From: Riemerella anatipestifer
Lineage (GTDB): Bacteria; Bacteroidota; Bacteroidia; Flavobacteriales; Weeksellaceae
Reading direction: 5' to 3'
NCBI RefSeq assembly: GCF_009670965.2
Contig: NZ_CP073239.1
Coordinates: forward strand, 248,001 to 312,000
DNA: 64,000 nt
Part shown: one piece after another, positions 61,282 through 64,000 of the stretch
How the letters are laid out: every line of letters begins with the position of its first letter
Position numbering within the stretch: the first letter of the stretch is position 1
Program-made: the position numbers and the translations under genes
Notes under the pieces: model-generated
What the model saw: only the letters and a program-made list of their open reading frames with translations
Database searches by the model: none
What the model was told of the DNA's origin: nothing

Positions 61282-62070
61282 TTAATCTTTACCTGTACCG
61301 TAACCTTTTACAATACCTCTAGGTGAGTTTTGTATAAATTGTAGGATTTCATCTCGTTCCGCAGTAGGAAGCATTTCTTTCTCTATATAAGAAACAGCTT
61401 GAGAAACATTCATTTTCATTTGGAAGATGATACGATAGATTTTTTGTATCTCAAATATTTTTTCATTAGAAAAACCTCTTCTTCTCAACCCTACAGAATT
61501 GATACCAGCATAGCTCATAGGCTCTCTAGCCACTTTAACATAAGGCGGAATATCCTTTCTTACCAGTGTACCTCCAGATACCATTACATGTTTACCTATT
61601 TTACCAAACTGATGAACTGCAGAAAGCCCACCCATAACAGTAAAATCTCCTATTTCTACATGCCCTGCAATACCACACCCATTCACAATAATTACATGGT
61701 CTCCTAAAACACAATCATGAGCAATGTGTGAGGTAGCCATTATCAGGCAGTTACTACCTATCTTGGTATATCCCAATGCTTTAGTACCTCTATTGATGGT
61801 AACCGATTCTCTGATTGTAGTATTATCACCTATAATCACCTGAGTATCTTCACCTTCAAATTTTAAATCTTGTGGTATTGCTGAAATCACTGTCCCTGGG
61901 AAAATTCTGCAATTTTTACCAATCCTAGCCCCATTCATAATCGTCACATTAGGACCTATCCAAGTACCTTCCCCAATTTCCACATCTGCAGCTATGGTGG
62001 TAAATGGCTCTACTACCACATTTTTATCTATTTTAGCTCGTCTATCTACGGCTGCTAACTGATGAATCAT
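61282..62070 (-). CDS. lpxA: Acyl-ACP--UDP-N-acetylglucosamine O-acyltransferase
   Basis: 262 residues: a hexapeptide beta helix (IGEGTWIGPNVTIMNGARIG; FPGTVISAIPQDLKFEGEDT), the catalytic histidine in MATSHIAHDCVLGDHVI (about residue 124), GGLSAVHQFGKIGKHVMVSG, and a C-terminal helical domain (GLRRRGFSNEKIFEIQKIYR). It carries out the first step of lipid A synthesis. It starts 8 nt after lpxC-fabZ. Confidence 0.97.
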   Translation of the reverse strand: MIHQLAAVDRRAKIDKNVVVEPFTTIAADVEIGEGTWIGPNVTIMNGARIGKNCRIFPGTVISAIPQDLKFEGEDTQVIIGDNTTIRESVTINRGTKALGYTKIGSNCLIMATSHIAHDCVLGDHVIIVNGCGIAGHVEIGDFTVMGGLSAVHQFGKIGKHVMVSGGTLVRKDIPPYVKVAREPMSYAGINSVGLRRRGFSNEKIFEIQKIYRIIFQMKMNVSQAVSYIEKEMLPTAERDEILQFIQNSPRGIVKGYGTGKD

Positions 62071-62077
62071 CTTTAAT

Positions 62078-63472
62078 CTAGATTTTAGTTTTTGCTACTT
62101 GAGCCATAAGCTCTGCCTCTACCACTACGCTATCTCCTACATAACCATACCCTTGCATATGCACAATACCTCTTCTAATAGGTTCTATAAGGTCTATTTT
62201 GAAGATAAGTGTATCTCCAGGAACTACCTTTTTCTTAAACTTAACCTTGTCTATTTTAACAAAGTAAGTAGAATAGTTTTCTGGGTCAGGCACATTAGCC
62301 AATACCAAAATACCGCCTGTCTGTGCCATTGCTTCAATCTGTAAAACCCCAGGCATTACAGGTTCTTTTGGGAAATGCCCTGTAAAGAAAGGTTCATTCA
62401 TTGATACATTTTTAAGCCCTACCACATGAGTATCAGACAATTCTAAAATTTTATCTACTAATAAAAATGGTGGACGGTGCGGAAGCAACCCCATAATCCC
62501 ATTGATATCGTAAACAGGCTCCTTGGTTAAATCAAAGTCAGGCACATTTTTTTTCTTTTGTAGTTTCCATTGGCGGTTCAGTTTTTTAGCAAACTGAGTA
62601 TTAACAAAGTGCCCTGGTTTGTTAGCAATAACTTTACCTTTTATTTTAACTCCTACCAATGCCAAATCTCCAATGACATCTAGTAACTTGTGTCTAGCTG
62701 CTTCATTAGGATAGTTTAAAGTTAAATTATCCAAAACTCCATTAGGACGGATAGATATTTCTTCTCTACCAAATGCCTTTTTGAGTTTTTCTGTGGTTTC
62801 TGGTGTAAGTTCTTTATCCACGTAAACAATGGCATTACTAATATCTCCACCCTTGATAAGTCCGTGGTCTAAAAGCATTTCCAACTCATGTAAGAAACTA
62901 AAAGTTCTAGCACTAGCAAATTCCTCTTTAAACTCAGAAATATGCTTCATAGTCGCATTTTGAGTACCCAATACCTTAGTACCAAAATCTACCATAGTTG
63001 TAATTTCATAAGTATCGGAAGGGATAATCGTAATATCAGACCCCGAATTTGGGTCAGTATAGCTCATTACTTCCTTTATCACTAGGTACTCTCTCGCTTT
63101 CTCTTGCTCTACGATACCTGCTTTCTCTATTGCTTCTACAAAAAACTTAGAAGAGCCATCTAAAATAGGTGGTTCTGCACTATCTAGCTCCAATATTGCA
63201 TTATCTAAATCCATACCTACTAGAGCCGCCAAAAGGTGCTCACAAGTATGTATTTTAACCCCTAATTTTTCTAATGTAGTTCCCCTTTCGGTAGTGGTAA
63301 CATAGTTTACATCTGCTTCCACTTGAGGGTTTCCTTCCAAATCTGTTCTTACAAATACAAAACCTGTGTTTTCTTTAGCTGGTTTTATCGTAAGATTAAC
63401 TTGTTTACCTGTATGAAGACCTATCCCTGAAAGAGAAACTTCTTCTTTTAAAGTTTTTTGCTTATCACTCAT
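62078..63472 (-). CDS. lpxC-fabZ: Bifunctional UDP-3-O-acyl-N-acetylglucosamine deacetylase / 3-hydroxyacyl-ACP dehydratase
   Basis: 464 residues, a fusion typical of Bacteroidota. Residues 1-~300 are Lpx[19 protein letters not shown], zinc ligand in [12 protein letters not shown] (about residue 78), further ligands in [18 protein letters not shown] (about 238-255). Residues ~315-464 are Fab[37 protein letters not shown] with its catalytic His and Glu, and [13 protein letters not shown]. The fusion ties lipid A commitment to fatty-acid elongation in one chain. It overlaps the lpxD stop codon by 8 bp. Confidence 0.97.
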   Translation of the reverse strand: MSDKQKTLKEEVSLSGIGLHTGKQVNLTIKPAKENTGFVFVRTDLEGNPQVEADVNYVTTTERGTTLEKLGVKIHTCEHLLAALVGMDLDNAILELDSAEPPILDGSSKFFVEAIEKAGIVEQEKAREYLVIKEVMSYTDPNSGSDITIIPSDTYEITTMVDFGTKVLGTQNATMKHISEFKEEFASARTFSFLHELEMLLDHGLIKGGDISNAIVYVDKELTPETTEKLKKAFGREEISIRPNGVLDNLTLNYPNEAARHKLLDVIGDLALVGVKIKGKVIANKPGHFVNTQFAKKLNRQWKLQKKKNVPDFDLTKEPVYDINGIMGLLPHRPPFLLVDKILELSDTHVVGLKNVSMNEPFFTGHFPKEPVMPGVLQIEAMAQTGGILVLANVPDPENYSTYFVKIDKVKFKKKVVPGDTLIFKIDLIEPIRRGIVHMQGYGYVGDSVVVEAELMAQVAKTKI

Positions 63473-64000
63473 TAGTATTATCTTTTGAGTTTTTTTCTAG
63501 TTGATTTAACTTTTGAACAATCTTATTAAAGTTTCGGAAGTGAACATAATTTCTTCTGAAATCACTTGCCGAAATTGCTGGAGAACCATATAAAATTTCC
63601 CCATCAGACACACTATTATTTACACCACTTTGGGCTTGTATTTTAACTTGATTACCGATGTTAATATGCCCTACAATGCCTACTTGCCCGCCCACTTGAT
63701 TCCAATCGCCTATAGTGGTAGAACCTGCAATACCTGCTTGAGCCGCAATTACATTATGTTTGCCTATCTTAACATTGTGAGCAATCTGGATTAGATTATC
63801 TATCTTGGTTCCTTCCCCTATAATGGTAGAGCCAATCGTTGCTCTATCTATACTACAATTAGAACCAATCTCTACATTATTCTCTATAATTACATTTCCT
63901 AATTGCGGAATTTTTTTAAAACCTTCTGCTGTTGGTTGGAAGCCAAAACCATCTCCTCCTATTACTGTATTAGAGTGTATGATGCAATTATCTCCTATCA
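63465..64000 (-). CDS. lpxD: UDP-3-O-(3-hydroxymyristoyl)glucosamine N-acyltransferase LpxD, C-terminal part (start beyond the window)
   Basis: The frame is open from the window end to the stop at 63465, about 178 residues, and begins outside. It reads [39 protein letters not shown], the catalytic [20 protein letters not shown], then [19 protein letters not shown] and a C-terminal helical end ([20 protein letters not shown]). It carries out the third lipid A step and overlaps lpxC-fabZ by 8 bp. It is the main LpxD; a second copy follows efp. Confidence 0.93.
   Translation of the reverse strand, partial: IGDNCIIHSNTVIGGDGFGFQPTAEGFKKIPQLGNVIIENNVEIGSNCSIDRATIGSTIIGEGTKIDNLIQIAHNVKIGKHNVIAAQAGIAGSTTIGDWNQVGGQVGIVGHINIGNQVKIQAQSGVNNSVSDGEILYGSPAISASDFRRNYVHFRNFNKIVQKLNQLEKNSKDNTNE

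Overview
The window looks like chromosome of a low-GC Bacteroidota, most likely a Flavobacteriales member of the Weeksellaceae (Riemerella/Chryseobacterium type). The reasons are the repeated TAnnTTTG promoter boxes typical of the phylum, T9SS-type sorting sequences, a fused LpxC-FabZ, a BtuG-like lipoprotein beside BtuB, DUF3822-rsmD and lpx-efp-sucD gene orders, and a Flavo-1-like RNA. The genus is an inference and no 16S gene is present. Most of the window is ordinary core chromosome, with several accessory islands.

Layout. 1-4.5 kb: 5' tip of a tRNA-Ser, crcB, a Flavo-1-like RNA, trxB, a GH3-family gene and an MFS exporter. 4.6-7.3 kb: module 1 of a three-copy system, made of a structured leader RNA, a secreted surface protein and an HU-like DNA-binding protein. 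7.3-14.3 kb: rlmH and a BrkB-family gene from overlapping divergent promoters, a cobalamin-riboswitch btuB/btuG-like pair, and a KefC-type antiporter with its oxidoreductase. 14.3-20.7 kb, minus strand: an ECF sigma factor with a membrane partner, a nucleoside permease, a DUF151 nuclease, etfBA behind an 18-bp palindrome, and an SDR. 20.8-26.1 kb, plus strand: DUF3822, rsmD, kdsA, a TonB-dependent receptor, and an orphan FtsX-ectodomain-like protein that looks like an inserted cassette. 26.1-33.4 kb, minus strand: uvrA, a lipid A-type phosphoethanolamine transferase overlapping a PAP2 phosphatase, a TRIC/UPF0126 channel, coaD and ddl. 33.5-37.4 kb: a SAM-I riboswitch heading a methionine operon (metX-like, a homoserine dehydrogenase with an ACT region but no kinase, metZ/metB).

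37.4-40.8 kb is module 2 of the three-copy system, with both protein genes broken (one in-frame TGA, one 1-nt deletion). 40.8-42.6 kb: exoIII and dusB. 42.7-48.1 kb: a transmembrane TPR-HTH regulator, a lipoprotein, and a five-gene operon of small membrane proteins (two tandem duplicated families plus DUF805). The regulator and the operon share a 17-bp upstream motif, so this is a candidate undescribed signalling or envelope system. 48.2-52.3 kb: a 1076-residue outer-membrane protein and a T9SS cargo protein. 52.4-54.3 kb: module 3 (leader RNA, HU protein, surface protein). 54.5 kb to the end: thyA, an M1 aminopeptidase, a beta-barrel protein, sucD and the lpxD-lpxC/fabZ-lpxA-efp-lpxD2 lipid A cluster, whose first gene runs off the window.

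The most novel-looking element is the structured RNA present three times (4597-5005, 37476-37898, 52401-52815). Each copy has the same promoter spacing (TTG-N20-TAnnTTTG), four conserved hairpins including a terminator, a length-variable AC microsatellite, and paired base changes that keep stems intact. Each is followed by an HU-type gene and a secreted protein starting with the same signal peptide and KVG(I/V)N-type repeat, and each HU-type gene is followed by its own set of short inverted repeats. All family calls were made by eye from sequence motifs; no search was run.
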